From the NCBI RefSeq assembly GCF_047496725.1, contig NC_132986.1, positions 4,124,501-4,188,500 on the forward strand: 64,000 bases of DNA, written 5' to 3'. Source of the DNA: Anoplolepis gracilipes (lineage: Eukaryota > Arthropoda > Insecta > Hymenoptera > Formicidae). The position numbers and the translations under genes were made by a program. Positions 1 to 8,933 of this stretch are shown here, one piece after another (position 1 is the first letter of the stretch; the number at the start of each line of letters is the position of its first letter). The notes under the pieces are model-generated. The model worked only from the letters and a program-made list of their open reading frames with translations, searched no databases and had not been told where the DNA came from.

Positions 1-1797
1 GTTGGCGATCTCTGAAGATATGGCGGGAGTCCTCTCCTTGGAAGAGTGGTGAATCGTCATCGTATCCGTAGATTCATGAGAGATGTCCTTCTGGATTCGG
101 TGATCTATCATTGGGCGCGATAATGGAGAATTGCTGAGTGTCTTGGCAGGTGTTTCCTGTTTGGTTGGTTTTTGAGAGTTGGCACTATCATCAGTCATTA
201 ACATATCATCATTTGTTAATATGTTTTTATTTTTCAGGCTCGAGTTTCGATAGCTTAACTTTCTTGCTAGGCTTTTCAAGATGATAAATAAGGTGAGTAT
301 TATAATTCCACCAATAACTGTTGTTGTTACCGAGACCTCCACGATGTATACAGGGCTCGAGTGGTCTGGTCGTCCTGGAGAGTCGTCTGTGCTTGGATTC
401 TGTACGTCCGAGTGCTCGTGAATCTCGTTTAACTCGTCGATATGTTGGCCCCATGGTAGCGTTCTTGATTGGAGGCCTTGAGGATCGATAGCAGACACTT
501 TCAACTCTGGAGTGAATACGTACCATTTGTTTCTCATTTTGTACATTGCCGTAGCAAGCGGATCGCATTCAATTTCTGTGCTTTCGCCAGATATAACGCG
601 TGTTCTTGGCTTTAGGTACATGGGCTTCCCGTCTATTATTACTGGGAGCTCCTGGAAACAGCTTTCCGTGGCCCTGATCCGTGCAGGTACAGGAGTACAT
701 CGAAATACTTGTACAGCTTCCCCTCGTACGCGCGCTGAGTATCCTGGTGTTTTTGTGACGGCGTACGCAAATGATGGAGGGTCTTGGTGAGCCATGGCGG
801 TCAAGGCGTGTAATTTTGTTACTTCCGTGAGGCATTTCCTCATGACAAGGTCTTCGTAGGTATTTTCTACGCTCAGGTCTGTCTTTGTGTTACTCTTGTA
901 CGAAAAGTACGAGTGGTGAGATCGGTGCACCTTATTTACGGATGGTTGATTCTTTACGTAAGAGTCGTTGATTTCCCGTATTACTAGTCGGGGGTTTTCG
1001 GTCTGTATCACAGTGGCGTTGCAGACGTCGTGACGCGCTCGAGCAAACGCGAGCAGGTTGGTGTTTCCTACCGTTAAGGCGTATGCCGTGGGACGTCCCG
1101 TAATTTGTAGTCTTTTGGCAATTCCTCTATACAAGACGGTATGCCGTAGTTGAGTGCATCCTCCGTGAACAAAGGGGGACCAGAAATTATGAAAGCCCTC
1201 TTCGTCGGTGCATTCAAGGTCGATGTATGTGCAACTAGCACCACTAGGTAAGAATATCTTGGTTTCCATCGTGTCGATCTTGACAATGGTCCGTTTGAAC
1301 GTTATGTGCAAGTACACGTTTATGACGCGTTTTGTTTTCAGGTCGTCTGATGGCAGGTTGTGGGCGCTGACGGTTTCGGTCGGCGGAATAGTGCGGCTAT
1401 TCACGCGGTTGGCGGAAAGGCCGTCAAGGGTCTGGTTCCCGAATTGCAGTTTCCCTTGTGCGTGTATGTGCATGCATACAGGAGCAGATACAGATAAGTA
1501 ATGTCGTTTATTGCTGGTAGGTGTTGTAGATTCCCTCGTGGTGTGGTCCGTGTGGCTGATCACGTAGTCTATCTCTATGCGGCAGCTTAGTACGTCCGCT
1601 GTGGTGAGTCTGGGCTTCGCGAGGATCTCCACGCTCACATCTCGGGTGATTGGAAGCTTCCCGTGTAATCGACAGGCGTTGTTATCGAGCAGCGAGATTG
1701 TGGTCCCGTTGTCGCACGGCGTGTTGCAGTCGTAGCCTACGAGGGCGTTGCAGTCCTGGGTTGCCAGATACGCTAGGCAGACGATCAGTGGGGCCAT
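1..1797 (-). CDS. env: env-like membrane glycoprotein of gypsy-1 (partial, C-terminus beyond window)
   Basis: The frame is open from ATG at 1797-1795 to the window edge, 599 codons without a stop. The first about 19 residues are hydrophobic and look like a signal peptide. A Cys-rich N-terminal stretch follows (Cys 15, 24, 28, then more), with N-glycosylation sequons near residues 30, 121, 260 and 277. A single transmembrane segment lies at about 490-508 (VTTTVIGGIIILTLFIIL), followed by basic residues and a hydrophilic tail of at least 90 residues. This is type I envelope topology. A Lys-Thr-Lys-Arg motif near residue 157 could be a protease site, but that is weak. I cannot tell whether it is the baculovirus F-like env of classical errantiviruses or an unrelated glycoprotein. 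It starts 116 bases after the integrase stop, and a splice acceptor just upstream suggests a spliced env mRNA. Confidence 0.8.
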   Translation of the reverse strand, partial: MAPLIVCLAYLATQDCNALVGYDCNTPCDNGTTISLLDNNACRLHGKLPITRDVSVEILAKPRLTTADVLSCRIEIDYVISHTDHTTRESTTPTSNKRHYLSVSAPVCMHIHAQGKLQFGNQTLDGLSANRVNSRTIPPTETVSAHNLPSDDLKTKRVINVYLHITFKRTIVKIDTMETKIFLPSGASCTYIDLECTDEEGFHNFWSPFVHGGCTQLRHTVLYRGIAKRLQITGRPTAYALTVGNTNLLAFARARHDVCNATVIQTENPRLVIREINDSYVKNQPSVNKVHRSHHSYFSYKSNTKTDLSVENTYEDLVMRKCLTEVTKLHALTAMAHQDPPSFAYAVTKTPGYSARVRGEAVQVFRCTPVPARIRATESCFQELPVIIDGKPMYLKPRTRVISGESTEIECDPLATAMYKMRNKWYVFTPELKVSAIDPQGLQSRTLPWGQHIDELNEIHEHSDVQNPSTDDSPGRPDHSSPVYIVEVSVTTTVIGGIIILTLFIILKSLARKLSYRNSSLKNKNILTNDDMLMTDDSANSQKPTKQETPAKTLSNSPLSRPMIDHRIQKDISHESTDTMTIHHSSKERTPAISSEIAN

Positions 1798-1816
1798 GGT
1801 GAACTCTATGTTGATT

Positions 1817-1840
1817 CTGCTTAAGAGAAAAATGTAGAAC
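1817..1840 (-). promoter_or_regulatory. candidate 3' splice site for env mRNA
   Basis: On the minus strand a pyrimidine run ends in TTTTTCTCTTAAGCAG at 1832-1817. The exon would begin at 1816, 19 nt before the env ATG at 1797, which sits in a good context (CACCATGG). Env of errantiviruses is known to be made from a spliced subgenomic RNA, so position and sequence fit. The donor was not located. Confidence 0.5.
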
Positions 1841-1912
1841 AGTACGTTCCGGTCTGAACCAGAAAATGGAGAAGATAACTGAGTAATCCAATCTGAAACA
1901 GAAGAAAGGTAG

Positions 1913-3385
1913 TCATCCTGGTTCGCCGTAGTGGGCTTTCCGTAGTCTATTGACGTGTACTATTCGCGTTGATTTATTAATTTGAATTCGCACGTTTTCG
2001 TGGTCGAGGGTTTCGATAATGCGGTACGGGCCGTGATACTCTTTTCCGAATTTATCTGTTTTACTCTCGTTTAATAGAAAGACGTTATCGTTTGTGTTGA
2101 AAATCGTCGGGTTTACGCGTTTATCGTAATAATTTTTGGAGCGCTCTTTAGCCCTAATGAGATTAGCTCTAGCGACTTCCTGTATATCACAGATGTTTTC
2201 GAACAGGTTTGTTAAGTATGAGTGATATGTTTCAGACTCTTCTTCGGGGTTGTGTCCCGATGGAACTCTGGCGACACGTCCGAAGATCAATTCGTGAGGT
2301 GTGTACCCGGTACCTTCGTGTACTGAGGTATTGTACGAAAAACTGGCACGCTCAATGAGGTCGTCCCATGCTTCTTCCTTATTGACGAAGCACTTCAGGT
2401 ATTCCATTAGAACGAGGTGTGACCTTTCGAGTGACCCATTAGATTGTGGATGATGAGCAGTCGTTCGGAAGTGTTGGATACGGAACCTTTTGGTTACGCT
2501 TTTCATGAGTACACCGGTGAAGTTCGTCCCTTGGTCGGTGAGTATGCTTCGGGGGCATCCAAAACGACAGATAAAATAGTGGATAAAGGCGTTCGCCGTG
2601 GTTTCGCCTCTAGCGTCTGGTAGTGGTGCGTATACTGAGTATTTTGTGAGGAGATCTTGCATCGTTAGAACGTATGAGTTGCCGCTAGGAGTGGTTCTGA
2701 GTGGTCCTACTATGTCGAGAGCCACTTTGTCGAAGGCGCGTCCAGGTGTGTCGGTCAATATCATTGGTTGTCGAGTCTTCCTTCTGACTAGTTTCATAGA
2801 TTGACACGTTCGACAATTCCTGATGTAGTTTAATATATCGCCTTTCATTTTGTTCCATGTAAACCTTTGTTTAATTCGCTGGTACGTCTTCGTGACGCCC
2901 TTGTGTCCACCGACGGCAGATTCGTGATTTTCGCGGATTATCGCTGTACGGTCCTCTACCGGAGGGGTGACGGTTGGTCCATGACATATGCTGATGGTGA
3001 CGGGCCTTTCGGAGAGTATCGCTTGCAGTGTCTGTAAGACTCGATCCCATGGTATCGTGTCGAGGCTGGGTGTCTCTCGTATGCTAACAGTATGTAGTTG
3101 TAATTCCGTCATCACGTCGAGGGTTGATCTGAAACATTCCTTTAAGATTTCTTCGTCCAATAATGTTGTTCTTTTCTCTTTTGCAGGTAGTACTATAATG
3201 TGTCGTCCCGCGTCTATGGATGGATAGACTCGCGCTCTTCCGAGCATTAAGTCGTCTAGCGGAGGTAGATATCCATCTTGCTGTAATTCCATAGCTCCTT
3301 TATCGAAGGGGTGTTTATCAACGGTGACCAGTATGATTGTGTTATCGTTGCAATTCAGTAATGGTATGTTGCGTTTCTTAATACG
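1913..3385 (-). CDS. pol: integrase region of gypsy-1 pol (downstream of in-frame TGA)
   Basis: It lies in the same frame as the RT ORF and is separated from it only by TGA 3386-3388. The first ATG after the stop is at 3292, giving 459 residues. An HHCC zinc-binding module (HESAVGGHKG ... CRTCQ) is followed by a DDE core: Asp in ALDIVG, Asp in LTDQGTNF, and Glu in HPQSNGSLER. All three catalytic residues are present. The C-terminal part holds a short basic domain ending RKAHYGEPG. The role is insertion of the double-stranded cDNA. It would be made either by readthrough of the TGA or not at all, since the codons between the TGA and the ATG are open. Confidence 0.92.
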   Translation of the reverse strand, partial: RIKKRNIPLLNCNDNTIILVTVDKHPFDKGAMELQQDGYLPPLDDLMLGRARVYPSIDAGRHIIVLPAKEKRTTLLDEEILKECFRSTLDVMTELQLHTVSIRETPSLDTIPWDRVLQTLQAILSERPVTISICHGPTVTPPVEDRTAIIRENHESAVGGHKGVTKTYQRIKQRFTWNKMKGDILNYIRNCRTCQSMKLVRRKTRQPMILTDTPGRAFDKVALDIVGPLRTTPSGNSYVLTMQDLLTKYSVYAPLPDARGETTANAFIHYFICRFGCPRSILTDQGTNFTGVLMKSVTKRFRIQHFRTTAHHPQSNGSLERSHLVLMEYLKCFVNKEEAWDDLIERASFSYNTSVHEGTGYTPHELIFGRVARVPSGHNPEEESETYHSYLTNLFENICDIQEVARANLIRAKERSKNYYDKRVNPTIFNTNDNVFLLNESKTDKFGKEYHGPYRIIETLDHENVRIQINKSTRIVHVNRLRKAHYGEPG

Positions 3386-3388
3386 TCA
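3386..3388 (-). other. single in-frame TGA between RNase H and integrase
   Basis: The codons read ...AGC ACA AGA TGA CGT ATT AAG... and both sides are open in the same frame. It is either a recent nonsense change (CGA to TGA is one transition) or a readthrough stop. The base after it is C, and UGA-C is the leakiest stop context known in eukaryotes. Confidence 0.9.
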
Positions 3389-6300
3389 TCTTGTGCTATG
3401 GGTGGTTATTAATTCTGGTCTCATTTGCAGAGTTTCTTCTTCGGGAAGGATTTCCAAGGTGTCGAGTTCCTTATCGCTGTTGTCGTCAACAGTGGTTTCG
3501 TCCGGCGGTTCTGTCACGGGGTCGGGTGGAGGTTCTGGGGGTATAGAAGGTAAGTGTGATATTGTTTTTCCTCGTGACTGAAATTGCGCTACGTTATCGA
3601 CGCGTTCATTGTTCGTCTGTTCGTCAAGGAGGTCCAAGAGTCCTTTCGTAATTAACGGTGGTGATTGTTGGTTATTCGTGAAACGTGGGGAAGGTGAAGG
3701 ATGGGAAGATGTGGGGGGAGGTGGACCGGATGATAGAGGTTTACTGTCGAATATTTTCTCAGAAGAGTCGGAAGCTACAACATACGGTCGTGAGGTGATT
3801 ATTTCACTCTCGACCGTAGACCTTCTGGTAGGTACTTTCCGACGCCTTTCATCATCAGAACTGTCATCGTCAGTGCTTGTAATTAGGTCTCGTACTTTCT
3901 GAGGGAGACGTATGCGTTTTTTTTCGATCGGGAGAATGGAAACAGTAGCGGTTATAGGATTTCTGGACAGGGCATCGGCATTTTTGTTCGTGACACCTGT
4001 CTTGTATGCGACTGTATATTCGTATTCTTCGAGTTTCAGGCGCCATCGCATAAGGCGAGAGGTCGGGTCCTTCACTCGGTTTAACCAGGCGAGCGGTTGG
4101 TGATTCGTCACGAGCGTAAACTTGCGCCCGTAGAGGTAAGGTCTGAAGTGTCCGACGCAATAAATTATGGCTAGCAGCTCTTTCTCTGTTGTCGAGTAGT
4201 TCCTTTCGGCTGAATTGAGTACTCTGGACGTATACGCGATTGGCAAGTCTTGGCCGATTGTTCCTTGGCTTAGGACTCCAGCGATAGCGTAGTCAGATGC
4301 GTCCGTAGTGAGCAGGAATTCTCGCGTGAAATCCGGGAATTGCAGTACCGGTTCTTCGCAGAGTCGTCTTCGAAGAGTCTCAAAAGCGTGTTGTGTATTT
4401 TCGTTCCATGAGAAGGTACTGTTTTTCTTCAGGAGGTCCGACATTGGTTTAGCTATTCCTGAAAAATCGGGGATGAAGCGGCGGTAGTAGCCTGATAAGC
4501 CTAGAAATTGTCGTACGTTTTTCAGACTCCTTGGAACTGGAAAGTCTTTAACAGCTGAGACTTTCTGGGGGTCAGGGCGTACGCCAGTATCTGTAATTAC
4601 GTGCCCGAGATAGACGACTTCATGTCGCAAAAACTCACATTTATCTGGTTGTAAAGTGAGATTGGCGGTTTTTAAACGTTTCATTAATTTATCCATTTTA
4701 ATGTCATGTTCCCGTAACGAGCTTGCGTATATCACTATGTCGTCCATGTACACCAAAAGTTCTATACCTTGCAGTCCGGTCAATATTTGGTCCATTAATC
4801 GTTGGAAAGTGGCCGGTGCGTTTCTGAGTCCGAATGGCATCCTGGAGAATTGGTAATGGCCATGTGGTGTAGAGAAAGCTGTTTTGTGCGCATCCTTGGG
4901 ATCCATTGGGATTTGATGGAACCCACTGGCGAGGTCGAGGACGGAGAAATATTTTGCACTGCCCAACTGGTCGAGGATATCGCTGATATTTGGCAGAGGG
5001 TAGGCGTCTCCTAGCGTTTTTTCGTTGAGCCTTCTGTAATCGATGACCATTCGCCATCTCTTGTTTCCAGTTGAGTCCGGTTTCTTCGGAACGATCCAGA
5101 CGGGGGAACTGTACGGTGAAGTGGATGGTGTCACTATATTTTTCTGAAGGAGCTCGTTGACCTGTTTATTTATTTCTTCTCGATGTATTGGCGGAAATCT
5201 ATACTGCTTCGTGTGTATAGGTATCTCGTCCGAAGTGATTATTTTATGGGTGATTGTTGAAGTTTGGTCCAGATATTCTCCTGGTACGTAGAATCTGTCA
5301 TTGTGTCGTTTTATTAGTTCAAAAATATTCTCTTTTTCTAGGTCGTTAAGATGATCGAGGCGCAAGAGTCGTATTATTTGAGTAATTCTGTCCGGTGTAG
5401 AGTCTTCCTTGTGATTGTGTTCGCGCTGGGTGAGTATCTCGGGTGAGTTCCTTAAGTTTTTCCAATGTATCTTCTCGTTTACCATATTAACTATTTGCAT
5501 TTTGTGTATGTCGTTGTATTTCGCAAGATTAGATGCACGCTGATCGATGAGAGTGAAATGATGTATATTATTATTTGTTTCAGGTTGCTTATTTGTAGCT
5601 ACGCACAAAGGGGGTGAGTCATCCGCTTTTGCGGGGTTTAGAGGAAAGTAAGGAAGAGCAATTATAGAAGATTGACCGCCTGGGCCGAGACCAGAGGAAG
5701 GGGTTCGCACCGACGCGAGAGCGGCATCGTCGTTCGCCGGCGGAGATAAGGATCCCCTTTCTGTGTAAGTAATGTGAGAATGATTTGTGATAATAGTATT
5801 AGAATCAAGGGACGTGTGCGTAGAAACGATTGTAGCTTGAAGTGTTGCATTTTTTGTAGAAAGGGATGGGGGATAATCGGGAGAGGTATTGGGATGTCGA
5901 CCTAGGTCGACGCCGCACCTTGGTGCGACAAGGGGAAGGCAGTGCTCCTGCCCGTAGAGATGATAGTCGGGATCGACGTTTTGTGTTGGTGTATTAAGAA
6001 GAGGAAGAGAGAGGGTAAATGTATTTTGGTTTTGTAGCGTATTTTGTTTGTTAAATGATGAGTTTGATTGTTTGTTGTTTTCAATGTGTATCTTGGTCTT
6101 TGTGTTATTGTGTAGTTTGTTTGGTTGTTTATTTTTGCATGTAGTAAAATTATCTTGACTCGTTGCAGGTGCAGTGCGTGCTTCTTGGGTGCGAAGGCTT
6201 TTGCTCGCTTGAATTTTGACGGGACTATTGCCCGATGGGCTAGAGGGTTGCCTCAGAGGCTCCCTGGAAGGGGGGTCCTGTGATATTTTTGTTACTTCTG

Positions 6301-6817
6301 TTAGCGTAACGGTAGGTATTATAATTTCTACTTCTTCGTCTAATGTATTCGTGATGCCGATATATGCCTTGTCGTTGATACACGTGACAAGTGCATCTCC
6401 GGCGAAGACCGCGTCGCGGGCGCGTATCGGGGCGAGGTAACCCGTTTTAATTTCCGGATTAGCTATGCGGACCGTGATTCCCAGCTTCATACGTGAGGGT
6501 ATGACAATGGACTCCTTGTCCTTGAATGGAAACGCGCAGTCGCGCCACGTGATTAACTTATTACCGTAATTAATGCACGCGTTATGTTCAGTGAAGAACG
6601 ACGAACCTAATATGCCCTGTGTGATTATAGGGAATTCGTCGGCTACCACGTGGAAAACTACTGGGGTTTCCGAAACGTATGCTATGGCGGATCCCAGAGT
6701 GGTGACAACATTTTCGGTGATACCCGTTAATTGGATAGTCTCCTTGTTGTTGATTTGAATATCGGATTTAATGCAACCTTTCTTTATTATATTAGGCTGT
6801 GCTCCTGTATCGAGCAT
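3386..6817 (-). CDS. pol: gypsy-1 pol: protease, reverse transcriptase, RNase H
   Basis: This gives 1143 residues from the first ATG, but the frame is open upstream at least to about 6946 and is probably entered by -1 frameshifting from gag. The aspartic protease active site (MLDTGAQPN) is at the start. A long Ser/Thr/Asn-rich linker occupies about residues 190-400. RT follows from about 500 (PYSSPVWIVPKK, WRMVIDYRRLN, FSVLDLASGFHQI, FGLRNAPATFQR) with the catalytic box LLVYMDD at about 690. RNase H begins near 836 (TTDASD, STTEKELLA) and includes DALSR. The usual TDH motif reads TNHQPL at about 901, because the Asp codon is AAT. The last about 130 residues are an acidic Pro/Ser-rich extension. 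The ORF ends at the TGA before integrase. Confidence 0.93.
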   Translation of the reverse strand: MLDTGAQPNIIKKGCIKSDIQINNKETIQLTGITENVVTTLGSAIAYVSETPVVFHVVADEFPIITQGILGSSFFTEHNACINYGNKLITWRDCAFPFKDKESIVIPSRMKLGITVRIANPEIKTGYLAPIRARDAVFAGDALVTCINDKAYIGITNTLDEEVEIIIPTVTLTEVTKISQDPPSREPLRQPSSPSGNSPVKIQASKSLRTQEARTAPATSQDNFTTCKNKQPNKLHNNTKTKIHIENNKQSNSSFNKQNTLQNQNTFTLSLPLLNTPTQNVDPDYHLYGQEHCLPLVAPRCGVDLGRHPNTSPDYPPSLSTKNATLQATIVSTHTSLDSNTIITNHSHITYTERGSLSPPANDDAALASVRTPSSGLGPGGQSSIIALPYFPLNPAKADDSPPLCVATNKQPETNNNIHHFTLIDQRASNLAKYNDIHKMQIVNMVNEKIHWKNLRNSPEILTQREHNHKEDSTPDRITQIIRLLRLDHLNDLEKENIFELIKRHNDRFYVPGEYLDQTSTITHKIITSDEIPIHTKQYRFPPIHREEINKQVNELLQKNIVTPSTSPYSSPVWIVPKKPDSTGNKRWRMVIDYRRLNEKTLGDAYPLPNISDILDQLGSAKYFSVLDLASGFHQIPMDPKDAHKTAFSTPHGHYQFSRMPFGLRNAPATFQRLMDQILTGLQGIELLVYMDDIVIYASSLREHDIKMDKLMKRLKTANLTLQPDKCEFLRHEVVYLGHVITDTGVRPDPQKVSAVKDFPVPRSLKNVRQFLGLSGYYRRFIPDFSGIAKPMSDLLKKNSTFSWNENTQHAFETLRRRLCEEPVLQFPDFTREFLLTTDASDYAIAGVLSQGTIGQDLPIAYTSRVLNSAERNYSTTEKELLAIIYCVGHFRPYLYGRKFTLVTNHQPLAWLNRVKDPTSRLMRWRLKLEEYEYTVAYKTGVTNKNADALSRNPITATVSILPIEKKRIRLPQKVRDLITSTDDDSSDDERRRKVPTRRSTVESEIITSRPYVVASDSSEKIFDSKPLSSGPPPPTSSHPSPSPRFTNNQQSPPLITKGLLDLLDEQTNNERVDNVAQFQSRGKTISHLPSIPPEPPPDPVTEPPDETTVDDNSDKELDTLEILPEEETLQMRPELITTHSTR

Positions 6818-8144
6818 GAAGGCTGTTGGTCCTCGGAAAGACGGTGATGCGAGCTCGACGGCCGGTACGTTTCCGTCGTCTCCTCGGAGGACGTGAAGGG
6901 ATCTGGTTTCCCTTCCATGCAGAGGGTGGAGCGGATTTGGAAAGGGCCTCGGGACGCTCCGTTGACCGAGACCTCTGTTCGGTTTCCCGAATTTCGCGGA
7001 GGTGGATTATTCATATTACTATTAGCGTGCGTATTATGAGAGTTATTGGAATAATTATTATTATTATTGAAATTATTATTATTATTGTTATTGTACTTTT
7101 CGCGATACTGTCGTTTACGGCACTCGTGTATGAGGTGTCCGATCTTTTGGCAGTACCCGCAAATTTTTCGTTCGTGTGCATTCCCGGGACCGGGCGGCGT
7201 ATTCGCTACCGCAGTCTGATCGCGTTGGAGAATTTGCGTCACGGGGGCCGGTGCAGCGTTACTATTGTGATTATTGTTACCGTTCGCGTTTCGAGTGCTC
7301 TTGTATCTTATCTCCTCTCTTTCTAGGCGTTTATTAATTGTGACCACTTTAGAGCAGGCGTCGGGGAGGCTACTATATCCTTCAGCGCGAAGTTCTATTC
7401 TATATTCGCGTGGAAGTCCTTCGTAAAACGCTTCTAACGCGAAACCTTCTATTCCGGCAATCTCATTTTCGGATAACGGTCTACCGAGTTGGACTTGATC
7501 TCCTTCAATTATGGCCGTTTTCAGATCCTTAACACGCCCGATGTAGTCAAGTATGTGCTCGTTCGGCTTTTTGTATGCCATGCTTAATTGTCCGCGATAA
7601 TAGTTCGAGCTTCTAGCGGGACCGAAAGTTCGCCTGAGGCAGTCGAGAAATTTTTCCACGGTCGGGTGGATTTCATCCTCTACGGCTAAATATGCGTGGT
7701 GCGTTAATTTATTTCGTAGCATACGGACAAATAATGCTTCGTCTACCAACGGTACCGATTCTTTTGCCCTTTTGCATGCCCTAGCGAATTGTAGCACGGG
7801 GATGTTATGCCCGTCGTATTTCGGCACCAGTTCGAGAGCGTCGCGCAGATATGATTTCGGATATCCCATAGGATAATGAGAACCGTCGATTCCGGCGGCT
7901 GAGGTCGTGGGCTTGATATCGTTATACGAGGCGTTCGACATGTTAAACGATGGAGGCGCGTTATTTGTTACGTCCGCTGGGCTCGAGGCCTGCAAACCGG
8001 GTAGATTTTTAGCGAACGCGCGCATCATGTTTTCCAACATTTCAGTTCGGATTTTTAATTCTCTTTCTTTTTCGCGTAGATCTCTAAAAGCTTCCTCATG
8101 GTTTTCGCGTTCTATGTTCCCCGAGAGATCATCGGATTGAGCCA
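6787..8144 (-). CDS. gag: gypsy-1 gag polyprotein
   Basis: I prefer the ATG at 8144 (context AAATATGGC, protein starting MAQSDDLSG). An ATG at 8271 in the same frame would add 42 residues and give 494. An N-terminal charged helical segment (REKERELKIRTEMLENMM) precedes a capsid-like region about 230 residues long, with DYIGRVKDLKTAI and ALEAFYEGLP typical of Ty3/gypsy gag. An Asn-rich basic region carries a CCHC zinc knuckle, CGYCQKIGHLIHEC, for RNA packaging. Poly-Asn runs follow. The end overlaps pol by more than 100 bases in the -1 frame. The second gypsy element at 56.6-57.8 kb encodes a related capsid. Confidence 0.92.
6940..6946 (-). promoter_or_regulatory. candidate -1 frameshift site between gag and pol
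   Basis: The minus strand reads GGC CCT TTC CAA in the gag frame, so C CCT TTC has the X XXY YYZ form in the correct phase. Pol is in the -1 frame relative to gag and is open from here through the protease. No downstream pseudoknot was worked out, and CCCTTTC is not among the strongest known heptamers. Confidence 0.35.
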
Positions 8145-8584
8145 TATTTAAAGGTAAGTATTTATTATCGATGGTATAGCAGGACTCGCGGTTGCGAACG
8201 ATTGTGCGTATATAATTTCTTTTTGTTGCGGGTATGCGAAAGCGGAATCGCGTACAATCACCAGTTATCACGATTATGAACAGGTAATTATCACCTAAGA
8301 GGTTAGTGGTTAAATTAGTTTGGATACATATAACATGGATACATATATTTTACGAAGAATTTTGAAGTAGTATTAAGGTATAAGGATTGATGAACAACGA
8401 CCGATTTATTTATTTATTGAGGTTTGAAAAGACTTTAATTGTAACTTTACTTTTAATTTCCTTCGAGACTAGTAAAAGAAATAATTCGCGATGATGATTT
8501 TAAGAAAGAAAGATTTTCTTGAGAAAATGTACTCGTTTTCGATAACGAAGAGTAGTAACTTTTATTTTTGCACTGATTTTTAGC
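8145..8584 (-). other. gypsy-1 leader between PBS and gag
   Basis: About 440 bases of AT-rich sequence lie between the PBS array and the preferred gag ATG. I see no ORF besides the 42-codon in-frame extension of gag from 8271. Packaging signals would be expected here, but none is recognisable. Confidence 0.6.
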
Positions 8585-8662
8585 GGTAACATCCCACCGC
8601 TGTCACCAGTTGTTACATCCCACCGCTGCCACCAGTTGTTACATCCCACCGCTGCCACCAGT
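8585..8662 (-). repeat. three tandem 26-bp units, each a tRNA-Leu primer-binding site plus LTR-like end
   Basis: In sense orientation the LTR ends ...GTAACA, then AC, then TGGTGGCAGCGGTGGGAT. This 18-mer is complementary to a tRNA 3' end ATCCCACCGCTGCCACCA, which I recognise as a leucine tRNA type. The 26-bp unit (8662-8637) repeats at 8636-8611 and, with four or five changes, at 8610-8585. Each unit closes with GATGTAACA or GATGTTACC, which mimics the LTR terminus GACGTAACA. The unit next to the LTR is the functional-looking PBS. Confidence 0.85.
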
Positions 8663-8933
8663 TGTTACGTCCTCTGCGTTCGCGAGCGAGGTGCGGTTAC
8701 GATGGTTGGTGTACGCGGATCGCGGTGGCCGAGCGGTAAACCTGTCACGATCAGCGTAGCGGTGCACCGGAAACTAGAGGTCGGGACGTAATAGATAATA
8801 GGGAGGATGTGAAGTGAGTAGACAATGAATGCAGATTGTTTACGTATACTGATTTTTATGTATTTATCATTATTTTATAATAAACATATATGTACAGTTA
8901 TATTATATTTTTCAAGACGATTAGACAATTAAA

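Noticed and set aside
1682..1891. 69-codon ORF before env on the minus strand
   Set aside because: It is a shadow frame over the env start; the env frame explains the region better.
6906..6912. GGGAAAC, a classical -1 slippery heptamer, in the gag-pol overlap
   Set aside because: It is read GGG AAA C in the gag frame, the wrong phase for a -1 slip.
8690..8790. A tRNA or SINE gene
   Set aside because: Only the A box is good; there is no B box of quality, no foldable cloverleaf and no poly(T) terminator. Kept only as a finding about the LTR end.
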